The notes under the pieces are model-generated. The model was given only the letters and a program-made list of their open reading frames with translations. It made no database searches and was not told where the DNA came from. The position numbers and the translations under genes were made by a program. Of a stretch of DNA of 25,367 bases, positions 1 through 8,885 are shown piece by piece. Source of the stretch: Polymyxa betae. Taxonomy: Eukaryota > Endomyxa > Phytomyxea > Plasmodiophorida > Plasmodiophoridae. The DNA lies in NCBI GenBank assembly GCA_003693705.1, contig RBZT01000696.1, forward strand, positions 1 to 25,367. The letters run 5' to 3'. The number at the start of each line of letters is the position of its first letter. Position 1 is the first letter of the stretch.

Positions 1-774
1 AAAGCCTTGATGCGACAGAGTCATCGGAAATATATATGATCTTAGCTTAAGCGCGGCATTTGTCCGAATTTTCGGGTTTTGTTTGTCGGGACCGCACAGT
101 TTCAGTATTTCTTAAATGTTTTCAATGTATTTTGTGGCGTACTTGGCAGAGGCTGATATAGGGATAGGACCGATTGCAAGTCGCTAACCGCATTGTGTTT
201 CCTCTATGAAAATTTAGTTCGGGATGGTGGCAAGATAATGCCATCTAGCGTAACGCATTGATACGAATCACAGTCACCTTGGATGGAGTCAGCAGTTGTC
301 GTACTGGACTAGGCCAGATACGCTTCATATTCCATCGAGCCTCTCACTAAGTCATATTGTGCAATACAGTACTGAAATTCCAACAGGGCTGCCAGACGAC
401 CTGCTATCAAGTATAACGTTATCCAAATTGGGGAGGTTTATTGACACGAAAATCTTAAGAAAAATTTCCAGAAAAGTACTAAAAACCCTTAATTGCAATC
501 CCATCCCGAATTACATACAGATTCAACCAGTGATCCAGTATGGTCTCCTTGCGGAATCAAGTGTTGGAGGAATCAGGCTGCAGTGACGGATCTGAAACCC
601 TAACCCCAAAATTAAACATTACAATTTCCTAACCCTAACACATTTCAGAACCGCGGATGACAAGATTAACGCATCGCCATATAGTTTCCTTTTCAAACGA
701 TTGCGGTTTAATCAGAGCGAAATTGTCCGCCACGAACTGCGTCGGAAAATACCCGTCTGCCTTTGATCAAAATC
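1..774. other. Intergenic, no confident gene
   Basis: I see no convincing gene here. A 96-codon open frame at 296-586 (+) has neither domain signal nor the GC-rich third positions of the next gene. Two telomere-like motifs occur close together, AAACCCTAACCCC at about 595-607 and CCTAACCCTAAC at about 628-639. They lie 140-180 bases upstream of the F-box/ankyrin gene and could be a promoter telo-box or an eroded interstitial telomere repeat. Confidence 0.5.
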
Positions 775-2976
775 ATGTCGTCGCTCTTCCTCTTCCTGTC
801 CCTCTTCGTGGGCGTACTGGCCCAGGCGCCGGCCAACAAGCGGGCCAGCTGTGAGTCCGCCGGCCTGGCCGACCTCCCTCTGGAGCTGCTCAAGGACATC
901 ACGGACCGCGTGGCGGACCCCGCCTCCGTCGCCCACCTGAGCCAATCGTCACGGCATCTCCATGACGCGCTGCGGCCTCGACTCGGATTCCGCAGCCTGT
1001 TTCATCACTCCGTCCGCGGCGCCTCGCTCTCCGAACGTGTCCGCGCTTATCTACGTTACGTACAAGACCACCGTCATGCAGCGCCGATCGCAGCCCGTCA
1101 CGTGACCCATGCCGAGGCCCTGGGCCTGTACGACCGCCTGCTGGACTGCAGGGATCTGCGGAATGCGGAAAAGCTAACGTTTCTGCGTGTACTGACGGAG
1201 CAGGTTACGCCGTTCGCCGATGTGATCTGGGGAGCGGATTTTCGCAAATGTCCGGCGGAGTTGGCCGACGGAGTCCGTCTGCTGTGGACGCAGCCTCCGC
1301 CCGTAAGCTGGCACGTCAACATTGTGACTGGGGCTGCAAGTGTTACCGACCGATTGGTGCGGACGCCGCTTCCGGACTCCGGCTTAGTCGAAGAAGTCCG
1401 CAAGCTGCATTCGCCTCCATTCAACGCCGTGTTTCCCGATAATGCGGACTTTGCGGGCCTACTGTTACAGTATCTCTGTAATCCGGACAGTCCGCATTTC
1501 GGACAACCGGATCCTGCACTCGCGTATGAATTTCAGACCCATAATCAAAATCTGCTCATGAACTCCGTGGTTCTTCTCGATCTACTCCGTCACCAAATCC
1601 GATTCGATCTGGTCCAGTTCCTGATGCTGGTGATGCCGCTTCCGGAGTTACTGCCGCAACTCTACCCGCTGTTACGTAAACCCTCGCTACGGAAACATAA
1701 CGAAGTTAGTAACGCAATTGTCAAACCGTGTAAGAAACTCCTCGATCAGTTCGAGGACGTCCAGGCGATCGCGCTGGTTCGAATTCCGGAAGTCCGTGAC
1801 GGACTTCTCCTCTGGAAGAAGCTGTTCGTGGATTTGTTATATTACGCGATTGCTCAAGTTCGCGTCCGTTTCGTGGAGTTTATCTGTGCGCAGCCCTACG
1901 CCGCGGACGTGATCAACGGAGTTCCGGGACGGCCTCGCCCCCTGCATGCCGCTTTTCGACAATGGAGATGTTTGCCTGTTTTGTTACAAGTCCCTGGAGT
2001 GGATCTTGTCTGTCTTTGTCCGGTGTCCGGGCGGTCCGCAGCCACGTATTTTTTCAATAATCGCGTCGGGCTCGAGAATCTGTTAGAACGCGTGCCGTCG
2101 GACAAACTTGCGGACTTAATTCGCGCCAATCCCGATGTTACGTTTCAAGAATTGGAGAAGTTTGCGGGGACAAGTCGCGGACATCTGGCGAACGAATTTC
2201 TGCGCCAAAATTTCATGCCGGAGTTTATCAATCATCGTTACGGTAACGACAACCGTACTCTGCTGCACTGGGCTGTCAAGGCCGCCGACAGCGGTATGTT
2301 TCGCTACATTCTGCAAGTCCGCAACCTTGACGTTACGCTCCTGGATGCGGACGGACATGTTGCGTTTCATTACGTTACCGATTTCGGGTTCTTCCATATG
2401 CACGGCCTTGGCAGTCTGTATCATCTGCTCCGCACGGATCCGCATCGCTTCTGTACGTTGATTTCGCATCTGTTCCGGGACCGGAAACATGATTGGTTAC
2501 GTTACCTGGTGGACAATATGACCCTGATGAGCGGCTTTGTTTCTCCGAAGGATGGCTGCACCCTACTGCATATTGCGTTTCAACGTAACGATATCGCGCT
2601 GGTGGCGCAGCTGTTAACGATACCCGGTATCGTAATTGACTGCCGTGATCATGCCGGACGGGTCCCTTTTTCCAATTTCACTCCGATTCGAGAGTCCGTG
2701 ACGGCCTTATCGGCGCTGGTTCCTGCTGCACAGGTGGCCGCCCTAGTCCGTACGGACTCTGCGCTGTTCGTCTCCAAACTCATTCAGCAACTGAGTAGAA
2801 ATCCGGATTTCTTCCCGTTTTTGATTGAGCAGCCCTTGATCACGGAGATTCTGTGCGTTCCAGATGCGGTTACAAATCTGACTCTGTTCGCGCACGCCAT
2901 ACGGACCAGGAATTTTCCGATTGCGCGCCGTCTCCTGGAAATTTCTGCGGACACGGACATCACTTCCGTGCAATAA
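775..2976 (+). CDS. Secreted-type F-box and ankyrin-repeat protein (733 aa)
   Basis: This is a single-exon gene. I take the ATG at 775, because the in-frame TTG at 763 is not needed and the ATG puts a hydrophobic stretch at the very N-terminus. Residues 1-18 look like a cleavable signal peptide (core LFLFLSLFVGVL, predicted cut after AQA). Residues 33-70 match an F-box (LADLPLELLKDI, then SVAHLSQSSRHLHDAL). Degenerate ankyrin repeats follow: RPLHAAF near residue 388, RTLLHWAVKAAD near 495, CTLLHIAFQRNDIALVAQLL near 596, and a weak one at the C-terminus (IRTRNFPIARRLLEI). F-box proteins normally recruit substrates to SCF ubiquitin ligases through Skp1 in the cytosol, so a signal peptide is topologically odd unless the protein is exported into another cell. 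Third positions are GC-rich. An AATAAA hexamer at 2972-2977 overlaps the TAA stop. The gene is secure, the domain calls are good, and the effector role is inference. Confidence 0.9.
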   Translation: MSSLFLFLSLFVGVLAQAPANKRASCESAGLADLPLELLKDITDRVADPASVAHLSQSSRHLHDALRPRLGFRSLFHHSVRGASLSERVRAYLRYVQDHRHAAPIAARHVTHAEALGLYDRLLDCRDLRNAEKLTFLRVLTEQVTPFADVIWGADFRKCPAELADGVRLLWTQPPPVSWHVNIVTGAASVTDRLVRTPLPDSGLVEEVRKLHSPPFNAVFPDNADFAGLLLQYLCNPDSPHFGQPDPALAYEFQTHNQNLLMNSVVLLDLLRHQIRFDLVQFLMLVMPLPELLPQLYPLLRKPSLRKHNEVSNAIVKPCKKLLDQFEDVQAIALVRIPEVRDGLLLWKKLFVDLLYYAIAQVRVRFVEFICAQPYAADVINGVPGRPRPLHAAFRQWRCLPVLLQVPGVDLVCLCPVSGRSAATYFFNNRVGLENLLERVPSDKLADLIRANPDVTFQELEKFAGTSRGHLANEFLRQNFMPEFINHRYGNDNRTLLHWAVKAADSGMFRYILQVRNLDVTLLDADGHVAFHYVTDFGFFHMHGLGSLYHLLRTDPHRFCTLISHLFRDRKHDWLRYLVDNMTLMSGFVSPKDGCTLLHIAFQRNDIALVAQLLTIPGIVIDCRDHAGRVPFSNFTPIRESVTALSALVPAAQVAALVRTDSALFVSKLIQQLSRNPDFFPFLIEQPLITEILCVPDAVTNLTLFAHAIRTRNFPIARRLLEISADTDITSVQ

Positions 2977-3164
2977 ATCATTCTGATTTCCAACTTTTTT
3001 TGTGTAGCGAAACTATTTTGAATACGCCGAATTTTAGCTCGAATATGTCACAATTTTCAAGCTTTTTTGATGCGGAGATGAACAGCTACAGGCTCCTTAA
3101 TATGGTCATTCACGATCGTAGATAGATGCTTATTGCCGGCGCTTCCTTTCAGCTGCAGGAAAGG

Positions 3165-3419
3165 TCATGACTGCGTCCCATTGGATCTAATAACAGGACA
3201 GTTCTGAGATTGGCATCCGGGCTGTTCCAGGGTTAGGGTTTCTTCAGCCGAGCATTTCTCTGAGGAGCTCAACGAAACCCGCTGCAAACGTGCTCGTTCA
3301 TCCATTCTCATTTGTAACGTGGATGTTACGATACATTTGCCAGTGACATTTTTGAAGGAAAAAACAGTCAAAAACGTTCTGCTGGTGGGTTGGAGGGGCC
3401 ACACCAGCAGCAGCTCCAT
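3165..3419 (-). CDS. Possible small protein, 84 aa, unassigned
   Basis: This open frame starts at an ATG at 3419 with a short hydrophobic N-terminus (MELLLVWPLQPTS) and carries four cysteines. No family is recognised. A telomere-like GAAACCCTAACCC string lies inside the frame. The N-terminus overlaps a small inverted repeat (CTGCTGGTG and CACCAGCAG) at about 3379-3413. It lies convergent to the F-box/ankyrin gene. Codon use is not clearly coding, so it may be a chance frame; a small secreted protein is the alternative. Confidence 0.25.
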   Translation of the reverse strand: MELLLVWPLQPTSRTFLTVFSFKNVTGKCIVTSTLQMRMDERARLQRVSLSSSEKCSAEETLTLEQPGCQSQNCPVIRSNGTQS

Positions 3420-3640
3420 CAAAATTCGCTGTCTATCTTCAATGGCCAGAACGTTTTATTAAACAATAACTCGATTGGATTGGATTCGACTAGTTCGCGG
3501 ATTTATGGTCAACAGGCGGCGTGGCTGGATAATTTTAGGCAAATTGCCCAAATAGATTCCTGATCTATTGATCGATCGAGCCATTCAGAATACATGAATT
3601 CGACCGTCTTCTTCAGATTTTATTTCGCTTTGTTCTTGTA

Positions 3641-3959
3641 ATGGCGGTCTCCTTGGAAGGAAAAACGACAAGAGAACGCTCAAATTGGGGTTTTAATGGT
3701 TGCTGGTTGACCATTATAAGGCTACTGCCTTCCAGGTTTCCGCTCCCTGATCAAGGCCGAGGGCCAGCACGCCCTGCTGGGCCTGCTGCTGGAAGCGCCG
3801 CTGCCCGACGGCTGGGTGGCCGAGGCCGAATCGCTGCTCGGCGAACCGATTCTACAGTCGCGCGCCGTACTGGCTCCCCGCACGGGCGCCGTTCGCGTCC
3901 TGCTGTCGTTCCCGGAAGCTGTCGTTCCCGGAACTGATTCGGACCGACAGCGTCGATAA
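3641..3959 (+). CDS. Possible two-exon gene; GC-rich terminal exon, unassigned
   Basis: The stretch 3736-3959 reads as a GC-rich exon like the other GC-rich genes here, ending in TAA at 3957-3959. It contains IKAEGQHALLGLLLEAPLPD and ends in FPEAVVPGTDSDRQRR. A good acceptor (GCCTTCCAG) immediately precedes it. A possible first exon is 3641-3698 (ATG, then donor GTTGCT), which gives a 37-nt intron and keeps frame, but its codon use differs, so the true upstream exon may lie elsewhere. No family is recognised. It could also be a pseudogene fragment. Confidence 0.35.
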
Positions 3960-5199
3960 CCGCGGCCGGATTGCTCGGTCGTATGCTGAGGCGGGCTCAG
4001 AGATTGAGAGATTTTTTGACGATTTTTCATCGCTTGAATGTGTGCGGATCGTTATCTAATACAGATTTGTTATCAATGGCAGTCTGTTATGCAAATATTG
4101 TCAAGTTTGGGATATTTTCAAATTGAAGAACATCAAAAATCGCTCGTCCGCATCGACCGTGTATCGGTGTCGCTCATAAGGCCGCTGTTCGAAAAATCTA
4201 CTTTCAGGAAATTATCTGAAACAGGTCTCACTCAAATCCACATAAATTTTCCCCTTTTTAACCACACAGTCAGTATACAGTAGTGAATTTGTTCTCAGAA
4301 GCAAAGCGCTGTTAATAAAAACAGGCAGAGCCGTCAGACAATGGAGGTGTTTTCTTTAAGTGAGAAATTGATACGGATGGTAGACGTAGCGAAATCGAGT
4401 TACAGCTTGTTTACTTCAGATCTGACTGGTTTCGTCACAAATCCATCGATATATTGACCACTCCCAGCCATCAGAGGGCAGATCCTCTATCAAAAGTCAC
4501 TTCTTTTTTCGACAGGAATTCTTGACCAGCGTCTTACTGCTATCTGAGAGTAAACTTTCACCCAAATTGGCGACGGTTTCTCCAAGTTTTGTTAGTTTTG
4601 AAAACTGCCAAATTTCGAGGATTCAGACAGATAAGCAAGATCGAGATTTAATGATATAAGAGAGGAATGCGGAGAGGCGACGATTGGCGACATTTCGGAC
4701 ACGTATAATCGCTATCTGCAGGGAGTGATTGGCGCCACTTCTCCGCACATTGCCGATGGAAGAAGTGGATCTCACAGGGCATCTTACGGTGCTGCACGGG
4801 GGTCGTACTGGATCTCGCCTGTCGCAGATACGGTCAGTAACACAGCGTTAGAAAAAACACTTCGCCCGGTGATCCGGAACAAATTGTCATTTTTTAGTAC
4901 GGCTGCAAAAAAAGAACAAAAACATTGTTAGAAACGGAAACGAAAGAGAAAACGGAAAGTGAATCATAAACAGTGATTTATTGAAATGAAAAGGTCACGG
5001 TCTCGATTATAGAAACACCGGTTTAAACATTGCAAGATTTCAGCAAACGTTTTGGAAAAAACAAAGTCAAAATTTGAGAAAATTTACTCGAGGAGAGGAG
5101 TCCGGTGAGGACTCCGATGGAGGCTGCTCCAGCATTGACGTCAGACAGATTCCGCAATCATCAATAAAGCAGTCCTGGAACTAAACACGCCCCCCATTA
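3960..5199. other. Intergenic, no confident gene
   Basis: Mostly AT-rich sequence. Around 4635-4830 (+) two frames look mildly protein-like (one has ISDTYNRYLQGVIGAT, another DWRHFSAHCRWKKW), but they overlap in different frames and neither has clear splice partners, so I do not call a gene. Near 5100-5120 there is a small inverted repeat, GGAGTC and GACTCC. Confidence 0.4.
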
Positions 5200-5596
5200 C
5201 TATGCAGCATAACATTTAATAGCATTCAGGACCTTCTCGCGATCCTGTTCGGTGATTTCTGGCTCGGCAAAATAGCGCAGCAGGGGAGGGATATCGTAAT
5301 CCGCGAACAACGTGAGTTGGTTTTCGACGTTTCGGATTTCCGAGATCCGCCGATAGCACACCGAAATGACGTACCCGAACACTAACGGGTACGGAAGCAG
5401 GCAGATATAGCTGTCGGCATTCAGAAAGGGCGTCGGAGCCGCGGCCGGCTCCAGGCCGCTCTCCAGCAGAATCCGCCCTCTGAAACCCGATCACACCGAG
5501 CATGACAGATTCGTATGAGTAACGTTACCTGGCCGATCCGAGCCACGAAAACATCGACAGGACCAGTACGACGGCGACGACCAGGCGTGGATTCAT
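5200..5596 (-). CDS. Small secreted protein, two exons (115 aa)
   Basis: Exon 1 is 5529-5596 and exon 2 is 5200-5479. They are joined across a 49-nt intron (5480-5528) with donor GTAACG and acceptor TTTCAG, and the joint keeps frame (GSA-R-GRILLES). The N-terminus is a textbook signal peptide (MNPRLVVAVVLVLSMFSW, then LGSA), so the intron falls right after the predicted cleavage site. The mature protein contains PFLNADSYICLLPY and a C-terminal NQLTLFADYDIPPLLRYF. That last segment faintly recalls the C-terminal part of the queuosine salvage protein family (DUF2419). The protein is far too short to be that enzyme, and the likeness may be chance. No other family is recognised. Two stop codons (TAG TAA) end it. 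It is a candidate small secreted protein. Confidence 0.65.
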
Positions 5597-6443
5597 CTCG
5601 TCTGGGATTGATGTTGGTCTTTTGACCGATTGTGGGGAAAGTCGGAGTCGGGGCCCCCCTTTCACGGACTGCGCGCACTTTCTACCCACACTGTGGCTGG
5701 AAATTCTCCGGGTTTGATCAATTGAGAAGAGCTGTGCTTTGAATCGAGTGATTTATTGACGCCCGATAGATGCGATTGGCGGACTGCGACAGACGCCCAA
5801 CCGCGGCACAGAGCTCAATGAATGACATCATAGAGGCGAGATCGCCACAGCTGTTACTGGCGAGATGGACTCAATTTAAACTTCAAACAATTTTTAAGAG
5901 AAATTCAAAAGAATAATCGGTATCATCCATCCAGCCCATTCTCAAAACGTTAGAGTTGCCGGCCTGCTACAACGATTTTCTCAGCCTGCGAGGATCCTGT
6001 TGATCAGAACCAATGAAGCTACATAAAGGCGCAGCCTTGATGCTCGATGGTTTGTAATACACAGTCGTTGAGCGCTTGCAAGAGCTATTGTTTCCGGTCT
6101 AAAATGCAGGCTCGCCTTGAGGTCTGCTGACGAGAGAATTCCTTTCGCTGTTTCAATCTCGGTCGACGTGGCAGCAGAAGTTTGTGGCTCGTCCGACACG
6201 AAACATGACAGAAAGTCGTTTCTGCAGCATTTTGATGTTCGTAACATGAACGACCCCGATATGTGATGACCATTTTAAAACTGTGATAAAGAGCGCACAC
6301 TGTTTTCAACAGCGAACCTGTGGTGTGTAAAGTTGCGATTTATTCGAATCACTATCCTCATTACACGCGTGTAGCACGTATCGAAAGTATCGCAGTTTGT
6401 CATTTTTGACAACAATGCTTTGAACTGTCTACAAAACATTCCG
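5597..6443. other. Intergenic, one weak open frame
   Basis: The only long frame is 5981-6247 (-). It reads plausibly in part (EIETAKGILSSADLKASLHF) but has no recognisable domain, signal peptide or splice context. I leave it unassigned. The rest looks non-coding. Confidence 0.35.
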
Positions 6444-6829
6444 TCATGTAAAAAGGCGTTTTTCGTCGTCCATCAAGCCCGGACGGATTCCGCTTTCTTT
6501 GAGCAGCAGATACTGCATGTTTCTGATGACTTTCATATTGTACACATTGCGCAATAGTGTGGCATCGCTTGTTCCCGAAACATTCGCCGTCTGATTGCGA
6601 TTCCAACGCCACCACGGACTCGGCAGGATTATCTGGAACATGATCACGAATGTCTCCCTCGCATGTGAATTATATTGTTTATAATAAAACTCACCGTAAA
6701 TCATTACGCTTCCAACCCGCTCAATCGTACATATGGGAATAGTCTCTCTTCATTACAATTTCCAGCATTCAGATAGCCGTCTCGCTCGTCTTCCCATATC
6801 ATGTCATGGGGAAGATCGCCTCCGCCCAT
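6444..6829 (-). CDS. Possible two-exon gene, or 3' continuation of the upstream frame
   Basis: Exon A (6731-6829) begins with the ATG that directly follows the TAG of the neighbouring frame and stays in that same frame (LPHDMIWEDERDGYLNAG). An intron at 6633-6730 (donor GTACGA, acceptor TTCCAG, 98 nt) joins it in phase 0 to exon B (6444-6632). Exon B has two N-glycosylation sequons (RNQTANVSG) and ends MKVIRNMQYLLLKESG, then DDEKRLFT. A stronger donor (GTGAGT near 6691) exists but does not fit this frame. A second reading through it yields a cysteine-rich tail ending at 6400. No family is recognised. Because both sides of the TAG look coding, this may be the 3' part of the 6830-7507 gene. Confidence 0.4.
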
Positions 6830-7507
6830 CTAAGCGCGTTCAATCAGGGCGCGCTGTATGATGTTTCGGAACAACAATGTTTGATTGGCCTTGGTCTGGG
6901 TATCGTCGGACTTTTGATCACTGAAGATCATGCGATCTGCGGTGCAATCCATGAGAGCGTATCTTCGCACGCTCTGGGTGAACATCATCGCAGATACGTT
7001 ACCGTCGTCATCAGTCGTTAGATTTGCCGCAGCGATCAGGTCGTACCTGGCACCAAACTGGACCCGGATTCGTTGGATCACGAATTCTCTCCTCCCAATA
7101 CAAACACGTTCCCCGATGTCAAGCCCGTCGCAAATTCCGTCACAGCCAGACGCTGTTTCGTCAACTTTGTCACTCGTTCCGAGTCGGACAACTGAGAGCG
7201 AACATACCAAAGAATATGACGAAGAGGCTTTGGTCCATTGTTGTCTTATCTCAAATCGGACTGGCGGCGTGAAGTAGGCGATCGTGAAGCTGCTGTAGTA
7301 GTCGGTGACCGGCATGATGTACCGAGGTCTGAGAGCCCTGCATGCTTTCCACCTTCGTTGGCTCGCAGACCACGTCTGAGGTCCTCCCGGGGGCTCACTC
7401 CCGAGTTGATTTTCATCAGGGTACAGCTGCTCGGGACTTGGCGTCAGGGCGCAGATCTTGCAGCTACAGATCGATGTCCTGCTAGCTTTCGTCTCGTCGA
7501 TTGTCAT
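6830..7507 (-). CDS. Hypothetical protein, 225-aa open frame, possible hidden introns
   Basis: A long minus-strand frame runs from an ATG at 7507 to a TAG at 6830-6832. Part of it has strongly GC-rich third positions (VTDYYSSFTIAYFTPP), and the C-terminal third reads like protein (CDGLDIGERVCIG, then NVSAMMFTQSVRRYALMD). The segment CDGICDGLDIGERVCIG loosely resembles the end of a LysM repeat, but too little is present to call one. An alternative start inside the frame (MDQSLFVIFFGMFALS) looks like a signal peptide and would need an intron of 37 to 60 nt ending in GAAACAG before the cysteine-rich part. I cannot decide between the single-exon and spliced models. Confidence 0.45.
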   Translation of the reverse strand: MTIDETKASRTSICSCKICALTPSPEQLYPDENQLGSEPPGGPQTWSASQRRWKACRALRPRYIMPVTDYYSSFTIAYFTPPVRFEIRQQWTKASSSYSLVCSLSVVRLGTSDKVDETASGCDGICDGLDIGERVCIGRREFVIQRIRVQFGARYDLIAAANLTTDDDGNVSAMMFTQSVRRYALMDCTADRMIFSDQKSDDTQTKANQTLLFRNIIQRALIERA

Positions 7508-7631
7508 GCCAGCGGCGCGGCTCTTGCTGCCATGTTTTAGCACGAGTTGGGAATTGCAACTTCATCATCTCACGTGCATTTTGAAAGAGAAAGAGACCAT
7601 TTACATCTTCCAGCAACGACATACCCCGACT

Positions 7632-7774
7632 GTTTTGAGCTGTGAAAAGGTTCTCAATCACCTGCAGACATAGATCTCGAAAAAAAGAATGGAGAATGGG
7701 GTAGTCGAAACCCCGACCTCGTCGTTGCTAACGACGCGTGATGACCAACTACACCAATTCCCCGTGTTGGTAAC
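7632..7774 (-). repeat. Duplicated tRNA-Ala block, copy 1
   Basis: This segment and 11382-11522 are diverged copies. The tRNA inside is identical over 73 nt. The roughly 50 nt beyond its 3' terminator are still alignable (shared core GTGATTGAGAACC), and the 5' side shares GTTACCAA. Outside these limits the similarity stops. Confidence 0.7.
7690..7763 (-). tRNA. tRNA-Ala (anticodon AGC), copy 1
   Basis: The sequence folds as a full cloverleaf. The 7-bp acceptor stem GGGGAAT/ATTCTCC has G3-U70, the universal alanine identity pair. The D arm carries AGTTGGT, the anticodon stem CGTCG/CGACG is perfect around loop TTAGCAA (AGC), and the T stem GGGGT/ACCCC encloses TTCGACT. The discriminator is A, and CCA is not encoded. 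A run of seven T follows the 3' end as a Pol III terminator. The D and T arms supply the internal A and B boxes. Confidence 0.95.
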
Positions 7775-7787
7775 ATTAAGCAGGATA

Positions 7788-8150
7788 TTACTTTATTGAT
7801 GGTAAGATCACTTTCTTTTTAAAATTCAAGTATCGAAGGGACTTCTTTTCTTCAGCGACATCTTGAACCGGATTCCTTTCCATCACTTGATAGCGCTGTG
7901 GATTCTCCAGAACGCCGACATAGATTGCCTGGCTATGAAACAGGCGCCAGAGCGGGCGCCCATCGAAATCGAACTCGCCCGTCGGCTGAATAAACCCGCA
8001 GACATAGAGGGCGTCATAGATCCTATTCCCGTGCGGTGTGATGAAACATTTGGTCCCCGGATACAGGCAGCCGCGCCATTCTTGCATCCCTACCGGGCGT
8101 ATCGGCCCCGGGAATCGAGGCCGTGGTGGTTGGGAGATGAAGCTGGGCAT
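7788..8150 (-). CDS. Hypothetical protein, terminal exon (up to 120 aa)
   Basis: The frame from the ATG at 8150 reads as protein (MQEWRGCLYPGTKCF, then DALYVCGFIQPTGEFDFDG, then RLFHSQAIYVGVLENPQRY) and ends in a basic tail with stop at 7788-7790. No family is recognised. Just upstream a second minus-strand frame (8151-8322, containing FSISGSFCNPTNYQAYKYA) also looks coding, but I could not find a GT-AG pair that joins the two frames without losing good sequence. The start is therefore uncertain and the gene is probably longer. Confidence 0.5.
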   Translation of the reverse strand: MPSFISQPPRPRFPGPIRPVGMQEWRGCLYPGTKCFITPHGNRIYDALYVCGFIQPTGEFDFDGRPLWRLFHSQAIYVGVLENPQRYQVMERNPVQDVAEEKKSLRYLNFKKKVILPSIK

Positions 8151-8414
8151 ACTTGTAGGCTTGATAGTTGGTTGGGTTGCAGAATGAGCCAGAGATAGAG
8201 AATCGGCCCGGGTTATATGTTAAGCCGGCGAGTTCTAGCCATATGAAGAGGATGAGGTTGGATGGGTGGTGGACGGGGTCCCTGCTGGTCTTAGAACCTC
8301 CAAGAACGACCGAGCCGATCATGTGGTGAGTATGAGGTAGGTGGGCTCAGTCTGTGGCCGACTGGCGATAGCCCCAGTAATCGATTCAGTAATGCTTTAT
8401 TTATTGTGTCCGTC

Positions 8415-8584
8415 GACGGATGGAAGGCTGCGTGTCCGATGACGTATGGAAGGCTGCGCGACTGTTGACGGCTAAAAGGCTGCGTGCCCGATGACGGATG
8501 GAAGGCTGCGTGCCCGATGACGGATGGAAGGCTGCGCGACTGTTGACAGATGGAAGGCTGCGCATCCTTTGACAGGCAGAAGCC
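8415..8584. repeat. 26-bp minisatellite, six full units plus a partial
   Basis: Tandem units of exactly 26 bp begin GACGGATGGAAGGCTGCG. Two tail variants occur: GTGYCCGAT-type (units 1, 3, 4) and CGACTGTT-type (units 2, 5). Unit 6 diverges and unit 7 is cut after about 14 bp. As 26 is not a multiple of three, each frame passes through in turn without stops, which creates spurious overlapping open frames on both strands. The surrounding 8151-8885 otherwise holds no confident gene. Confidence 0.9.
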
Positions 8585-8885
8585 TTTCCGTCTTGTACAG
8601 TAACGTGTTTTTTTATCAAACGGCGGAGTCAGGTTCTGGATTCCTATCATTGAATGGATCTCATATTACTATTCGAGAATCTCTGAAGTCTGAACGTATG
8701 GATGGTGGCCGCCCCCACATGGGCAAGAAAACGTAGCCCCAAGTTCTGGCCGCTTTCGTGGTGTCAGGTCACTCAAGTGGGCCGAGCCTTGGACGGAGTA
8801 TTGTCAGCATAATATGGTGCTGCATACTGACGATCACATGACGGAGACGGGGCATCAATCAATAGCAAACGGATTTTATTGTACT

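Noticed and set aside
708-945. Minus-strand frames over the start of the F-box gene
   Set aside because: Low-complexity arginine/glycine shadows of a GC-rich coding strand.
5200-5382. Queuosine salvage protein (DUF2419)
   Set aside because: Only a LTLFADYDIPPLLRYF-like string resembles the family. The catalytic body is absent and the gene has its own signal peptide.
7081-7160. LysM domain
   Set aside because: Only the end-motif-like CDGLDIGERVCIG is present, without the preceding LysM core.
7690-7763. tRNA-derived SINE instead of a tRNA gene
   Set aside because: The tRNA is intact with G3-U70 and an immediate Pol III terminator. A dispersed element remains possible only for the flanks, noted as a finding.
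8415-8584. CRISPR-like array
   Set aside because: Units are directly adjacent 26-mers with no unique spacers, in a eukaryotic context, so this is a minisatellite.
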